Counted from the first letter of the stretch, positions 16,489 through 26,044 are shown. The stretch is 37,609 nucleotides of DNA from Herbaspirillum sp. YR522 (GCF_000282575.1 NZ_AKJA01000026.1:1-37609); one strand, 5' to 3'. Notes: generated from the sequence alone by a model not told the origin. Program-made: numbers and translations.

Positions 16489-16884
16489 TCAGGTGGGATC
16501 GTGGATCAGTGCGGGGGCGTTGAGCGCACGGATGCGGCGGTCGACGAAATAGCCACCGGCCTCGGTATAGCGCAGGTAGACCCGGGCGCAGCGCGTGCAA
16601 CGGGCGAGGTTGCAGCGGTTGTAGGGGAAATGGCGGGGCGCCACCGGCGCCTGGGGCGATGCGTAGCGGGTCGCCTCCGGATGGTATTCGGCGAAGGTCG
16701 GTTCGATGTACGGGTCCTGCAGCAGGGTGCCGATGTCTTGCAGTTGCTGCTCGGGCAGCGAAAGGGGCAGGCTGGTCCAGCCGGATGCATCGACGCTGAC
16801 GCAGTTGCAGGCCTGGGTGATGGCAGCGCTCTGTTGCGCCAGCTGGCGCAACTGCTCGTCGTCGAGCCGGGGCAGGTCGTTCAT
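16489..16884 (-). CDS. Small cysteine-containing protein of unknown function
   Basis: The 131-residue protein has Cys residues in CNCVSVD (residues 26-28) and a C-terminal cluster, NRCNLARCTRCARVYLRY followed by GGYFVDRRIRAL. The Cys-x4-Cys-x2-Cys group looks like a metal site. Its start overlaps the end of the DUF342 gene by 4 bases (ATGA), so the two are co-translated and may act together. No signal peptide or membrane span is present. I do not recognise a named family, but codon use, coupling and the conserved-looking motif support a real gene. Confidence 0.75.
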   Translation of the reverse strand: MNDLPRLDDEQLRQLAQQSAAITQACNCVSVDASGWTSLPLSLPEQQLQDIGTLLQDPYIEPTFAEYHPEATRYASPQAPVAPRHFPYNRCNLARCTRCARVYLRYTEAGGYFVDRRIRALNAPALIHDPT

Positions 16885-18518
16885 TTCTTCGGGTTGTAGC
16901 GGATATCGCCTTCAAACAGTTGTGCGGTGCCGCCGGTGAGGTTGGAATGCACCGGCCACACCTCATGCCCGATGCGCAATTCGACCCCTTCATAGACTGC
17001 CTTGGCGACGATGATGCGCGCGTCCTCGGCGGCCACCATGCCATCCTTCATCTGGGCCACTTCTTCCAGCAGCACCTTGACTTCATAGGCCAGCGCCTTG
17101 CGCTTGTCGCTGGTCTCGAACAGGATCTCTGGCGTGGCCTTGTCCGGGTTCAGCTTGTAGTAGCCCTGCTGCTTGATGGTGCGGTCGAGTTCGGCCACCT
17201 TGCGCGAATATTCCTGTTCCTTGATGGCGATCTTTTCTTCCAGGTAGGGATCGAGCCCGACCTGCACACGCGTGAAGTTGCCGGTCGAGGCGCCGATGGT
17301 ATTGGCGCGGATGACATTGGTGGCCTCGATGCGCCCACCGATGATCTGTCCGGTGCGCGGGTTGCCCTTGCCCACCGTGATCTCGTTGCCAGCCAGCAGT
17401 TCGCACTGGCGGGCGTTGCCCAGCACCAGGATGTTGTCGGCCGCCTCGATGTGGGCGCTCTCGGCAAACATCACCTGCACCGATCCCTTGGCGCTGATGC
17501 GCGAGGCAATCGCGGTGGTGCCGGCGGTGGCGGTGACGCCTTCGCTGTGGCCGATGACGCCACCCTTGACCACCACATTGCCGCCGGCCACGATCTCGGC
17601 CGCCTCGACCGTGCCGCTGACGATCACATCGCCACCGACGTGCAATTTCATGCCGGTCATCACATCGCCCTTGACCCGTACGGTACCTTCGAAGGTCAGG
17701 TTGCCGGTAGACAGGTCGACGTTCTCGACATCGATGATCGGGTTGATCTTGACGCCGTTCTTGATCACCGTGGGCTGGCCCGGCACCATCGCCACCAGCA
17801 GGTCCGGATCATCGGCGGAAGGTTCGGCACCGATCGATTCCTTGGCGAACTGGATATCTGCGATCGGGCGCGCCGGTACCTTGCCGCCCTTGATATCGAT
17901 GCCGTCCTTGCCGGGTACCGGGGGGATGCGCCGCATCAGCGGATCGCCAGCCGACACCAGTAGCAGATAACCCATATCGGCATAGGAGACCACGGCATCT
18001 TCATCGATCTCGGACAGCTCTTCCTGCTTCTCTTCGAGCAGGCTTTCGAAGCGGGCCGGTTCGGCCGGCGTCGGCATCAGGCCCTGCGCGATGACCAGCT
18101 TGTTGCAGAACCCGGTCGACAGCGCGCCGCGCAGCTGCTCGTGCAGGATGCCGTAGGTGATGCCCTGGGCGCGGATCGCATTGACCACATCGACGCTCTT
18201 GGCGCGCCCGCCGAAGGGAGCCACCAGCGTCAGCGAAGCGGTCATCAGGTCGTCCGAGACTTCCAGCGCGAATTCGCCATCGCGTCGATGTGCAATCACC
18301 TGGGTCTGCGGCTGCTTGGTTTCGTCGAGCTTGCGTACGAAAGCGTTCAGTACCGAATCCTGGTGGAACAGCTTGGTCAGACCGTTGTCCGCCATTGCCT
18401 GCTTCAGTGACGCCAGTGTCAACGGTGGAAAACCGGGTGTCGGGGTGAACGTTGCGCTGAGTTCGCCGCTGGCCCTGTCGAACGCGAACGACAGCGGTTG
18501 CGGTGTTGCCTGTTCCAT
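16881..18518 (-). CDS. DUF342 / FapA family polymer-forming-type protein
   Basis: The 545-residue protein has an N-terminal domain, then the DUF342 hallmark near residues 200-215 (RIPPVPGKDGIDIKGG). A right-handed beta-helix of repeated short strands follows from about 260 to 400 (GTVRVKGDVMTGMKLHVGGDV, GTVEAAEIVAGGNVVVKGGVIGH), and then a coiled-coil segment (EEKIAIKEQEYSRKVAELDRTI). FapA-like proteins are linked to cell-surface, flagellar or membrane functions, but this member's role is unknown. It is cytoplasmic by sequence. It leads a two-gene operon with the cysteine protein and is divergent from the toxin-like cluster. Confidence 0.88.
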   Translation of the reverse strand: MEQATPQPLSFAFDRASGELSATFTPTPGFPPLTLASLKQAMADNGLTKLFHQDSVLNAFVRKLDETKQPQTQVIAHRRDGEFALEVSDDLMTASLTLVAPFGGRAKSVDVVNAIRAQGITYGILHEQLRGALSTGFCNKLVIAQGLMPTPAEPARFESLLEEKQEELSEIDEDAVVSYADMGYLLLVSAGDPLMRRIPPVPGKDGIDIKGGKVPARPIADIQFAKESIGAEPSADDPDLLVAMVPGQPTVIKNGVKINPIIDVENVDLSTGNLTFEGTVRVKGDVMTGMKLHVGGDVIVSGTVEAAEIVAGGNVVVKGGVIGHSEGVTATAGTTAIASRISAKGSVQVMFAESAHIEAADNILVLGNARQCELLAGNEITVGKGNPRTGQIIGGRIEATNVIRANTIGASTGNFTRVQVGLDPYLEEKIAIKEQEYSRKVAELDRTIKQQGYYKLNPDKATPEILFETSDKRKALAYEVKVLLEEVAQMKDGMVAAEDARIIVAKAVYEGVELRIGHEVWPVHSNLTGGTAQLFEGDIRYNPKK

Positions 18519-18971
18519 GCTGTTCCTCGATGTTGCTGCTCTTGTCGGTTGTCATGCAGGTACACGATCGGGCCGCGCGGGGCGCGGTCACGGCAGTGGG
18601 CATGAGCCATGCTGCATTACCCGCCACCGTCGCTTCCCGGCGGCGTGCCACATGGGATGGTGCGCGGCGACGACGGATCCTGTCGTCGTTCCCTCACGCC
18701 CGCTACCTGCCATTGTATGGTGCCAAGATGATCCAGTAAATTGACCTGCAGCACAAGTTCTGTCGCTAAATCCAAGGTTCCGTTGTCGTTATGGCAAGCG
18801 CGGCGCTGCGCGCCGCATCGCCGCCTGGCACCTCGTTGCGACATGCGCACGCAATAACAAATCTCTGGAAAACGCCGCAACACCGCCGTGTGGATTCGGT
18901 CGCCCTGCATGGGCGCAACACAATGGCCGCCGTGAAGTGCATACCGCCGCTTCAGCGTCCCCGGAGAAGCC
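18519..18971. other. 453-base non-coding gap before the toxin-like cluster
   Basis: No supported gene lies here. Two strong dyads are visible: CGACGAC-GGATCCT-GTCGTCG at 18668-18688, followed by TTCCC, and GCGGCGC-TGC-GCGCCGC at 18800-18816, inside the likely leader of the first toxin-like gene. A GGAG at 18963-18966 precedes that gene's ATG. I looked for the HrpL-type box (GGAACC-N15/16-CCACNNA) and the TTCG-N16-TTCG box of type III effectors and did not see a convincing copy. Confidence 0.5.
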
Positions 18972-21566
18972 ATGACCAGTATCGCCGTCCCCAGCAGCCC
19001 GATCTCGCCTACCCATCAGCCCGCCCCGTCGGTACGGGGCGGCTGCGGTAACCAAGCGGTGTCCATCCGCGAAGGCGCGCCGCCGCCCGTCGGCAGCCTG
19101 GTCCGTATCGGCGCCGGCGGCATGGAGGCGCCGCAGCTCTACGCCAACACCGGCGTTGCGCGGCCGGCCCGACCGCCTTCGCTCATGGGCCTGCAGCAGC
19201 AGGTCATCGCGGCGTTGCGGTCGCGCTTTCCCGACATCCGCAATGCCGCGGCGCAGGCCATCGAGGCGCGCCTGAAACGGGACTACGGGGTACATGTGCA
19301 GGCCAGCCAGACCTACCTCAACAAGTTCGACAAGCCTATCGGCAACACCTGCAGCGCCGATAGCGGTGGCAGCGGCCTGGCCTATAACGGCAGCCCGCTG
19401 GCCTCGCGCAGCCTGGCGGAATTGCAGTTGTATGCTTCCAGCAGGCAGACCCGCGCCTTGCTGGCCACGCCCCACCATCAGCTGGGCATCTATCGCGAGG
19501 GCGCATGGGCCGACCGTTTCGATGCCCGCAACGAAGTGCCGCTGTCGGTGGGGCAGCTGGTCAAGGCGGTCCAGGCAACCGACTTCCTTGGCGCATACCA
19601 GGCCAAGTTCAGCAAATTCTGGTCCGACAACTTCAACTATCTGGTAACGGCCACCGAGACCGAAATGCTGCACTACGCACAGACCCATCGACGCGCCGAA
19701 GCACCGGCCCGGGCGGTGGGTATTTCCGACCAGATGGTGCACAGGCTGAAACTGTCCGACAAGGCCATCGACATGTTGGCCGAAGCCACCGGCAATCCCG
19801 ATCCGGACCACAAGTCGCATGGCACCCGCACCTACGCATTCGATATCAACAGCTAACGGTCTACCGACATGGCGTGGCTGCAGGCCAACGACGGGCATGC
19901 GATCCTGGTCATGCCCGGCGACGAGCGTCCGATCCGCGAGTACGCGAACCTGGACGCGCTACGTGCCGATATCCGGGAAATGGCCACCACCGCGGCCGGG
20001 CGCCGTGCGCTGTCGCAACACTTCTCGGACTACAACCTCAACGATGGCGTGACCTACCAGGGCGTGCGCAAATGGCTGGGCGACATCGGCACCCACGGCC
20101 GACAGTACGAAGACCGTATCAACTACTATCGCCAGGCCTATGCCGGCGACCTGGCCGGCTTCATCGGCAAGCCGGACCGCAGCCTGCTATCGGACAAGGC
20201 GCTGGGCATGGTGGCCAAGTGTGCCGGCTATCCCGACCCATCGCTGGGCGGCCAGGACGCCCGCGCCTATGTCTTCAACATCAACACCTGGCCCTCCAGT
20301 GACATGACCTATCTGCAGGCCGACGACGGCCGCACGGTGCTGATCATTCCCGGCAGCCGCCAGCCGTTGCGCGAATATCGCAACCTCGACGCGATGCGCG
20401 CCGACCTGCGCCAGATGGTCCAGAGCGGCGCGGGCCAGGCCGTGCTGGACAGCCACTTCTCGATCTACAACCAGCGCGACGGGAAAACCTACCAGGGTGT
20501 CGAAAAATGGCTGCGTGACATACAGGCGGGCGGCTACGATGAACGGATCGCCTACAAGGCCACGCAGATCAACGAGCCCATCTTCCGCGAACAGCTCTAC
20601 AGGGCCAGGGACGCCGATCTCGGCAAGCTGCATGCGATGAGGGTCGCCGAAGCCCGGACCGATGCCGAACTGGACCTCTGGATCCAGTCGTTCGGCGCCG
20701 CCAACAGCATCTTTGCCAGGTTGCGTGATGGCAGAAGCATGGTCGAGACCTTGCAGGGCGGCGCCATCGGCGACGGCCGGCAACGTGAGCGCCGCGCTTT
20801 CGGCTGGCCAGCCGGCGCCCAGGCCTGCGCGCCGAGGCAGGGCAGCAATTCGCACCGCGACGTGTTGCCTGGGTGGCGCGAATCCCTCTGTACGCGCCTG
20901 TACATGGCGATGTTGAACCTGCTCGGCCCGCAGGAGGACACCGGCAGTGACGAACGGGGACCCGCGCCACACGAAGTGCCGCAGGCCGTCGAGACCGACA
21001 GCATGATCCCGCCACATCCCTGCCCCGAGCTGGACCTGGCCTCGCTGGATACACCGAACGAATTCGGTTTCCTGGAGGGGCGCCACATCAATACGATCTA
21101 CCTGATGCAACGCTACACGCCAGACAGCATCGAGAATCCCGCTCCGATGGTACTGGCGCCACAACTTGACGATTGGCACATTGCCAACTCGGTCGATGTC
21201 AATGGCAATGCGATCGAGGCCTACCTGAGCGAAGAATCGGCGATACGGGCGAGCCTGGACGGCGACGATGGGTTCTTTCGCTTGCTGCGCGTCGATACCA
21301 CTGGCATGCGCACGGTGTCGTTCGGCAATAACCGCAGGCATAACGCGGATTACCAGCGGCTGCAGCAGGAGCAGCTGCAGCCGATCGTCGATGATTACCC
21401 GGCAGGCGTGCAACAGTTCATCCGGTCGCGTTTCCAACGAGAACAGGACGACCTGGTGCACCTGAGCCTCGAAGGCCAGCGCCCTGATATCGTCGAGCAT
21501 CTTCGAACGGTACGCATCGAAGCGGGCATGCAGGTCGCCAGCACAACGCCGCGCGGCGGACTGTAA
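18972..21566 (+). pseudogene. Dermonecrotic-toxin-like (DUF6543-like) paralogue 1, interrupted by one in-frame TAA
   Basis: The reading frame runs 865 codons with a single TAA at 19854-19856 (codon 295). The 569 codons after it stay in the same frame and remain clearly homologous to the two paralogues downstream. At the stop, Asp-Ile-Asn-Ser-stop aligns with Asp-Ile-Asn-Ser-Tyr of paralogue 2, so one base change of TAT/TAC to TAA explains it. Family segments: an N-terminal helical block (LRSRFPDIRNAAAQAIEARLKRDYGV), the PG-x5-REYANLDALR block, HFSDYNLNDGVTYQGVRKWLGDI, and a C-terminal module from about codon 690. The 145-codon core is duplicated in tandem (codons 261 and 406 onward). GGAGAAGCC precedes the ATG. 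No signal peptide is present. If not read through, it yields a 294-residue fragment. Family assignment is from memory. Confidence 0.6.
19752..20580 (+). repeat. Tandem duplication of a 145-codon core unit inside toxin-like paralogue 1
   Basis: Two units offset by exactly 435 bases begin at 19752 (LSDKAIDMLAEATGNPDPD) and 20187 (LSDKALGMVAKCAGYPDPS). Each continues through F-[DN]-I-N, a D-M-x-[WY]-L-Q-A-[ND]-D-G-[HR] strand, PG-x-x-x-P-[IL]-REY-x-NLDA-[LM]-RAD and a DG-[VK]-TYQGV-x-KWL-x-DI motif. The copies are diverged at the protein level, so the duplication is not recent. Paralogues 2 and 3 have one copy. The second unit ends about 20580. Confidence 0.88.
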
Positions 21567-21704
21567 CGGGCAGGGCCGCAGTGCCTGCCGATCAGGCCGA
21601 TGGGCCGATGAGACTATCGCGCCGTGCCGAACGACGAGTAGCGTCCTGCCTGCCGACGTCGTGATGCCGGGAATCACCGATGGCGCCATTTCTCGAAAGG
21701 ACAG

Positions 21705-24128
21705 ATGACCATGCGCATTCCGATCAACGCGACGCAACGCCCCCTTATCTCTGGCGAACCTGCCCAGGCCAAGCCGTCCGGACGCGCCACACGTGGCGGG
21801 GGCGCATCCCAGGAAAAGCCGGGCGTGCAGGTAAGTCTTTCGTCGGGTGCAGCCCGGCCCGGCCCGACGACAGGCTCGCGCGAGGTGGTCGCCTATGCCG
21901 AGCTGGCACATCGGCGCCTGCGTCATAAAGGATTACCACCTGTTTCGAGACCGCTGACGCGCGCGGGTCAACCGGCAGGCGGCGAGCCTGCCGGCTACAT
22001 CCTCCGCCTGCAAAGGCGCGTGCTGCAAGAACACCCGGTCCTGCGCGACGAGGCGCGGGCTGCCATCGAGGCCAGGCTGTTGCAGGACCATGGCTTGCGG
22101 GTGAATGCCGATCGCACCTATTTCAACGTGTTCCGCGGTGCCAGCAGCAGCCGTGAAAGCTATAACGGATGGCAGCATCATGGTGCCCCGCTCGTTTCGA
22201 TGTCGCTGACCGACCTGCAGATGCGCAACTTTCCCGCTGCCCTCGGCGAGGATCCCAATGGTCTCGACGCCAACAGCGGCGTCTACACCGAAGGTGCAGG
22301 CCGTACTTCGTTCGGCCGCCACAACGAAGTACGCCTGTTGTCGAGCGAACTCAAGCGCAGCGTTCGCGCCAATGATGTCGGCGGCACCTACCGTGACAAG
22401 CTCACCGCCTGGTGGAATCGCAACGAACAGGCCGTAGCCACCCTTTATCAGGCCCAGGTTCGCAAATGGCGCAGCCACGCAGGCTTGTCGGTCGAGGCGC
22501 GTGCGATGCTCAAGGAGGTGTTGCGCCGGGCCGATGGCAAGGCTGTGCAGCCCAAGGTCACGGCGCATGTGTTCGATATCAATAGCTATCCGTCCAAGGA
22601 TATGACCTGGCTCAAGGGGGCGGGGCCGCGGGTGGTGCTGATCATGCCAGGTGGCGCACCGGCCTTGCGCGAATACGCAAACCTCGACGCCCTGCGCGAA
22701 GGGATCGAGGCCATGGCCAGGACGGCGCAGGGCAGGGCCGAGCTCACCACGCATTTTTCGCTGTACAACCGCAAGGACGGATCGACCTACCAGGGTGTCG
22801 AGAAATGGCTGGGCGACATTGCCGCCGGTGGCTGGCGGCACCGGATCGCCTACCTGCCGCAGCGCATCGACGGCAATATCTTCGCCGACCAGGCGGCGCG
22901 GACCAGGGCCGCCGAACTCGACGACATCAAGCGCCTGGTCAAGAGCAACAGCGAGGTCATCGAGGAAGAAAGCACCCAGTTCGTGCGCGTACTGGGCCAG
23001 TTGTTTCCCGAGTTCTTCATTCCCGCCAAGGCCGTCGAACTGGCGCTCGATGTACACCAGGCGGTGGCCGACGGCGCCGCGCAGGATCGTCGCAGCGCCG
23101 CCAGGGATGCCGTCAGCGCAGGTATCAACCTCGCCGTGGCGGTCGCGATCGGGGCATTGTCCGCCCCCATTCGCCGTGCCAGTCCGCCGGCGACCGGCGC
23201 CGTTGAACGCAGTGCCTTCTTCAATCCGCCAGGGCGCATCGGCGGCCAACGCATCGGTTACCTTCTGGGCCCGATCGAGGCACCGCGACCGCCGTCGGTG
23301 TTCGACGACCTGCTCGATGAAGCCGAGCGGGCCCACAACCCTATCGACGACTGGGACGACGGTACCCTGACGCTTTCTCCCAGCCCCTCGCGTTCAGGCA
23401 CGCCGACGACCGACACGGCCTCCGAGCCCAATGATGTCTCACCCGCCTCGACCCGCTCATCCTCGCCTTCTTCGGCACCCGATCGTGGCTGGGGGGCACC
23501 AGGCCAGGAGCCGGTGATGGGCGAACCCTCGGCACCGGCTACGCCGCCGTCGTCTCCGGCCGTGTCCGTGCCGGGGTTCGGTGAGGTCGGCAATCACCAG
23601 GGGCTGCCCTATTTCAATGCGCTGGACTGGATCGAGCGGCTCGACATCCCGCATGTGTATCGTGTCCAATCCATCGAAGAGCTGGCCGGGCGTTCACCCG
23701 AGATCGAGGGGTTCGAGCCAGACATGTTCATCGGTGGCGGTGGCACCACGGTGCATGATCGCTACCTGTTCTCGCTCGAAACGCAACAGGCCGCGGTGGA
23801 TTACGGCAACAGCACCTTCGGCGCCGGCAACTTCGCGGTGTTCCGGATCGATACCGAGGGCGTCCCGGCCATGCCGTATCGGCTCAACATCAACTACGAC
23901 ATGTGGAACGCCTCGCGACCGGTGGTCGAGGCACGCGCTGCGGGCCAGCTGGTGACGCCTGACGTCGACTGGCTTGCCAATTATGTCCATGTCGCGCCGC
24001 CGGTCTCGGGCGAAGTGCCGGCAGGATATGTCGCACTGGAGCCCGAGGATATCGTCGGCTACGAACGCGGGCATGTCTTCCTCGACAATCGTGCCGTCAC
24101 GCCCAGCCGCATCCATCGCACGATCTGA
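21705..24128 (+). CDS. Dermonecrotic-toxin-like (DUF6543-like) paralogue 2 with ART-like C-terminal module
   Basis: The 807-residue protein, intact. Residues 1-95 are Arg/Pro/Ser/Gly-rich and look disordered, as in secreted effectors. From about 98 comes the family helix block (LRLQRRVLQEHPVLRDEARAAIEARL), then NADRTYFNVF. The core is at 290-372 (FDINSYPSKDMTWL, LREYANLDALREGI, HFSLYNRKDGSTYQGVEKWLGDI). A hydrophobic helix follows at about 472-486, a Ser/Thr/Pro-rich linker at about 555-625, and a C-terminal module with HVYRVQS at 650-656, GFEPD, YLFSLETQQAAVDYG and FAVFRIDTEG. That order resembles the Arg, STS and strand pattern of ADP-ribosylating toxins, but no clear catalytic Glu is seen. 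AAAGGA precedes the start; ATG 21711 is an alternative. No signal peptide is seen and the secretion route is unknown. Confidence 0.75.
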   Translation: MTMRIPINATQRPLISGEPAQAKPSGRATRGGGASQEKPGVQVSLSSGAARPGPTTGSREVVAYAELAHRRLRHKGLPPVSRPLTRAGQPAGGEPAGYILRLQRRVLQEHPVLRDEARAAIEARLLQDHGLRVNADRTYFNVFRGASSSRESYNGWQHHGAPLVSMSLTDLQMRNFPAALGEDPNGLDANSGVYTEGAGRTSFGRHNEVRLLSSELKRSVRANDVGGTYRDKLTAWWNRNEQAVATLYQAQVRKWRSHAGLSVEARAMLKEVLRRADGKAVQPKVTAHVFDINSYPSKDMTWLKGAGPRVVLIMPGGAPALREYANLDALREGIEAMARTAQGRAELTTHFSLYNRKDGSTYQGVEKWLGDIAAGGWRHRIAYLPQRIDGNIFADQAARTRAAELDDIKRLVKSNSEVIEEESTQFVRVLGQLFPEFFIPAKAVELALDVHQAVADGAAQDRRSAARDAVSAGINLAVAVAIGALSAPIRRASPPATGAVERSAFFNPPGRIGGQRIGYLLGPIEAPRPPSVFDDLLDEAERAHNPIDDWDDGTLTLSPSPSRSGTPTTDTASEPNDVSPASTRSSSPSSAPDRGWGAPGQEPVMGEPSAPATPPSSPAVSVPGFGEVGNHQGLPYFNALDWIERLDIPHVYRVQSIEELAGRSPEIEGFEPDMFIGGGGTTVHDRYLFSLETQQAAVDYGNSTFGAGNFAVFRIDTEGVPAMPYRLNINYDMWNASRPVVEARAAGQLVTPDVDWLANYVHVAPPVSGEVPAGYVALEPEDIVGYERGHVFLDNRAVTPSRIHRTI

Positions 24129-24319
24129 GCCGCAACGACGGTCGCTCACCGGTGACGCCTGCCAAGAAGACGCACTGTATCGGAACGCCGCGTTCCAACA
24201 CGGCATGCACATCTAAAGCTTTGGTAGGCGATGCCGTTAGTGCAGCAAACGGCGCTCTCGCCTGCGGCCGAATGCCGGACCCGACGCCTGTCGGGATGAT
24301 CCACCCATCGACCTGCAAC

Positions 24320-26044
24320 ATGACCGTGCCTGCAACGACCTCGCCAGTGTTCGCCTATACCCGCAGCAGTGCGGCGACGGTGCCGCCCGTGGGCGAGTGC
24401 AGCGCTCGCCCGGCACAGACTCGGATGCTGATGCAGACCCAGGCAAGCCAGGCCTCGACCCGGGTGACGCTGTCCTAGGATGCAAGCCGTCAGGTGGCAC
24501 TCTATTCGGCGGCCGGAATGAGCGACGACGCCATCCGGGACGGCGCCCTTGCCGGCAGCGCTACCCCGGCCTGGGAACATTCTCCCGGCGGCGAGCTCGA
24601 CGCGCTGCTGGCGCGTAATGCCATGGCAACGGGCCTGGCCGCCCGCTTTGCAGGTCTTGGTCGTGCCATGCTGGACAAGCTGGGTCACGGCGCCGCGAGC
24701 TATTCTCAATCGTTGCTTTCCTCGGTGCAGTCGATGCAATCGGACGAGGCGGTGCAGGCCGCCCAGCGGCTGCAGCTACACGACTTTGCCACCGACGGCA
24801 TCAAGCTGTCGATCGTCACCGCCGGCGGGGCGCAAGTCGACATCAAGCTGTCGTCCGATCTCAATGGCGTGGCGCTGAAGGTCTCGCTGGCCCAAGGGAC
24901 ATTGAGCGACCCGGAGCGCGCCGCCCTGTCCGACTTGGGCGACGCCTTCCAGCACGCCATCGATGGCTTGGCGCGGCAGCCGGCGCAACTGGACCTGGAT
25001 AGGCTGCTGCAGGCCCAGCAGGCGCATTCGTCGCTGCTGACCGGCTTGTCGTTGCATGCCGCCTTGGGCGGCGACATGCAACAGATCGATTTGCAGATCG
25101 ACGCCGGCAAGCGCGAGCTCCGTACCAGTGGCAGCAATGGCAATATGAAGCTGTCGGTCGACATGTCCACCGCAAAGTTGGCCGGCACTGCGCAGCAGCA
25201 GCGACAGGCCGTTCGACACGCCCTGGAGCAGTTCGACGATGCGGCCCGCCATGGGCATGGCGATATCGACCTGATGGCGATGTTCAAGCAGGGCTTTGCC
25301 CAGCTCAATGGCGCGGGTAGCCAGGCCTCGACGCCGGCACCGGGAACGCGCGCGCAGGCCCTGTTGCCCAGTGCCACCGACCGCGGCGTGCTCAGCGGCC
25401 TGCTGGATTACACCGCCTCGCTGACGCAGCCCATCGGCTCCCCCAATCCGCTCGACAGCCGCGAAACCGACAGCTTTTCCTACCAGGTGTCGCAACGCAC
25501 CACCATCGCTGGCAGGCGCCGGGCCGACCGCATGATCGAGCAGCGACAGCAAAGCGCGCTCAGTGCGTCCTACCATGAGGCGTTGCAGCCCGATCTGCCG
25601 CTCACGCTCGGAACCGACCGCCAATCCCAGAACTACACCTATCACCAGATCGAGGACCAGGCCTCGAGCACCTTGCGGCTGGGTTACCAGGACGGGTTGC
25701 TCACGCGTGCATCGCTGCAGCAGTCTGCCAGCCAGCACACGACCGTGAGCAAGTATGTACTGGGCCGGCGGGTGCGCCATGACGTCATGCCCTTGCAAGC
25801 CAGCATCGTGCGCGACCTGACCGCGCAGTTGCAGTCCGGCGCCGCTCGCAGCGATGCCCGTGGCGCACCGCTGCAGCCGGCCTGGCAGGATAGTCTGCAG
25901 CGCTTGTCGTCACTGGCGTTGCTGGTCCCGGATCCGAACCGCCTCGCATCGTACCGGCCCTGGCCAACCAGCGCCCATGCCGTCGCCGCGCTGCCCATTG
26001 CCCGCGTCGGCATGGACAACGCTGGCAGAGCGCAGAAGCCGTAG
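24320..26044 (+). pseudogene. Unrecognised gene between toxin-like paralogues, interrupted by one in-frame TAG
   Basis: The frame beginning at ATG 24320 (MTVPATTSPVFAYTRSS) meets a TAG at 24476-24478 (codon 53), then stays open for 522 codons to 26044. The junction ASTRVTLS-stop-DASRQVALYSAAG reads as one continuous N-terminal segment, and GAG or CAG to TAG would explain the stop. If translation instead restarts, GTG 24494 and ATG 24518 are candidates; neither has a good ribosome-binding site. The body has an amphipathic strand-rich block (GIKLSIVTAGGAQVDIKLSSDLNGVALKVSL), a helical block (DLGDAFQHAIDGLARQPAQLDLDRLL) and a Gln/Ser-rich C-terminal half (YHQIEDQASSTLRLGYQDGLL). It lacks the DUF6543-like motifs of its neighbours. 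No signal peptide or membrane span is seen, and I do not recognise the family. Confidence 0.5.

Noticed and set aside
18519..18971. Hrp-box or TTCG-N16-TTCG promoter that would mark type III effectors
   Set aside because: A GGTTCC occurs at 18777-18782 but lacks a correctly spaced partner on either strand; no convincing box was found before the other cluster genes either.
24182..24196. GGAACG-CCG-CGTTCC dyad as a terminator of paralogue 2
   Set aside because: Only a 6-bp stem with no U-tract; too weak to call a terminator.
24152..24319. Coding sequence starting at 24152 upstream of the unrecognised gene
   Set aside because: The segment has no ribosome-binding site and unlike composition; if the N-terminal segment is real, it more plausibly begins at ATG 24320.
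19854..24478. Recoding of the TAA and TAG stops as special amino acids
   Set aside because: TAA has no such use, TAG as pyrrolysine is not known in this lineage, and the surrounding codons do not match known leaky readthrough contexts such as UAG-CAR-YYA; mutation is simpler.
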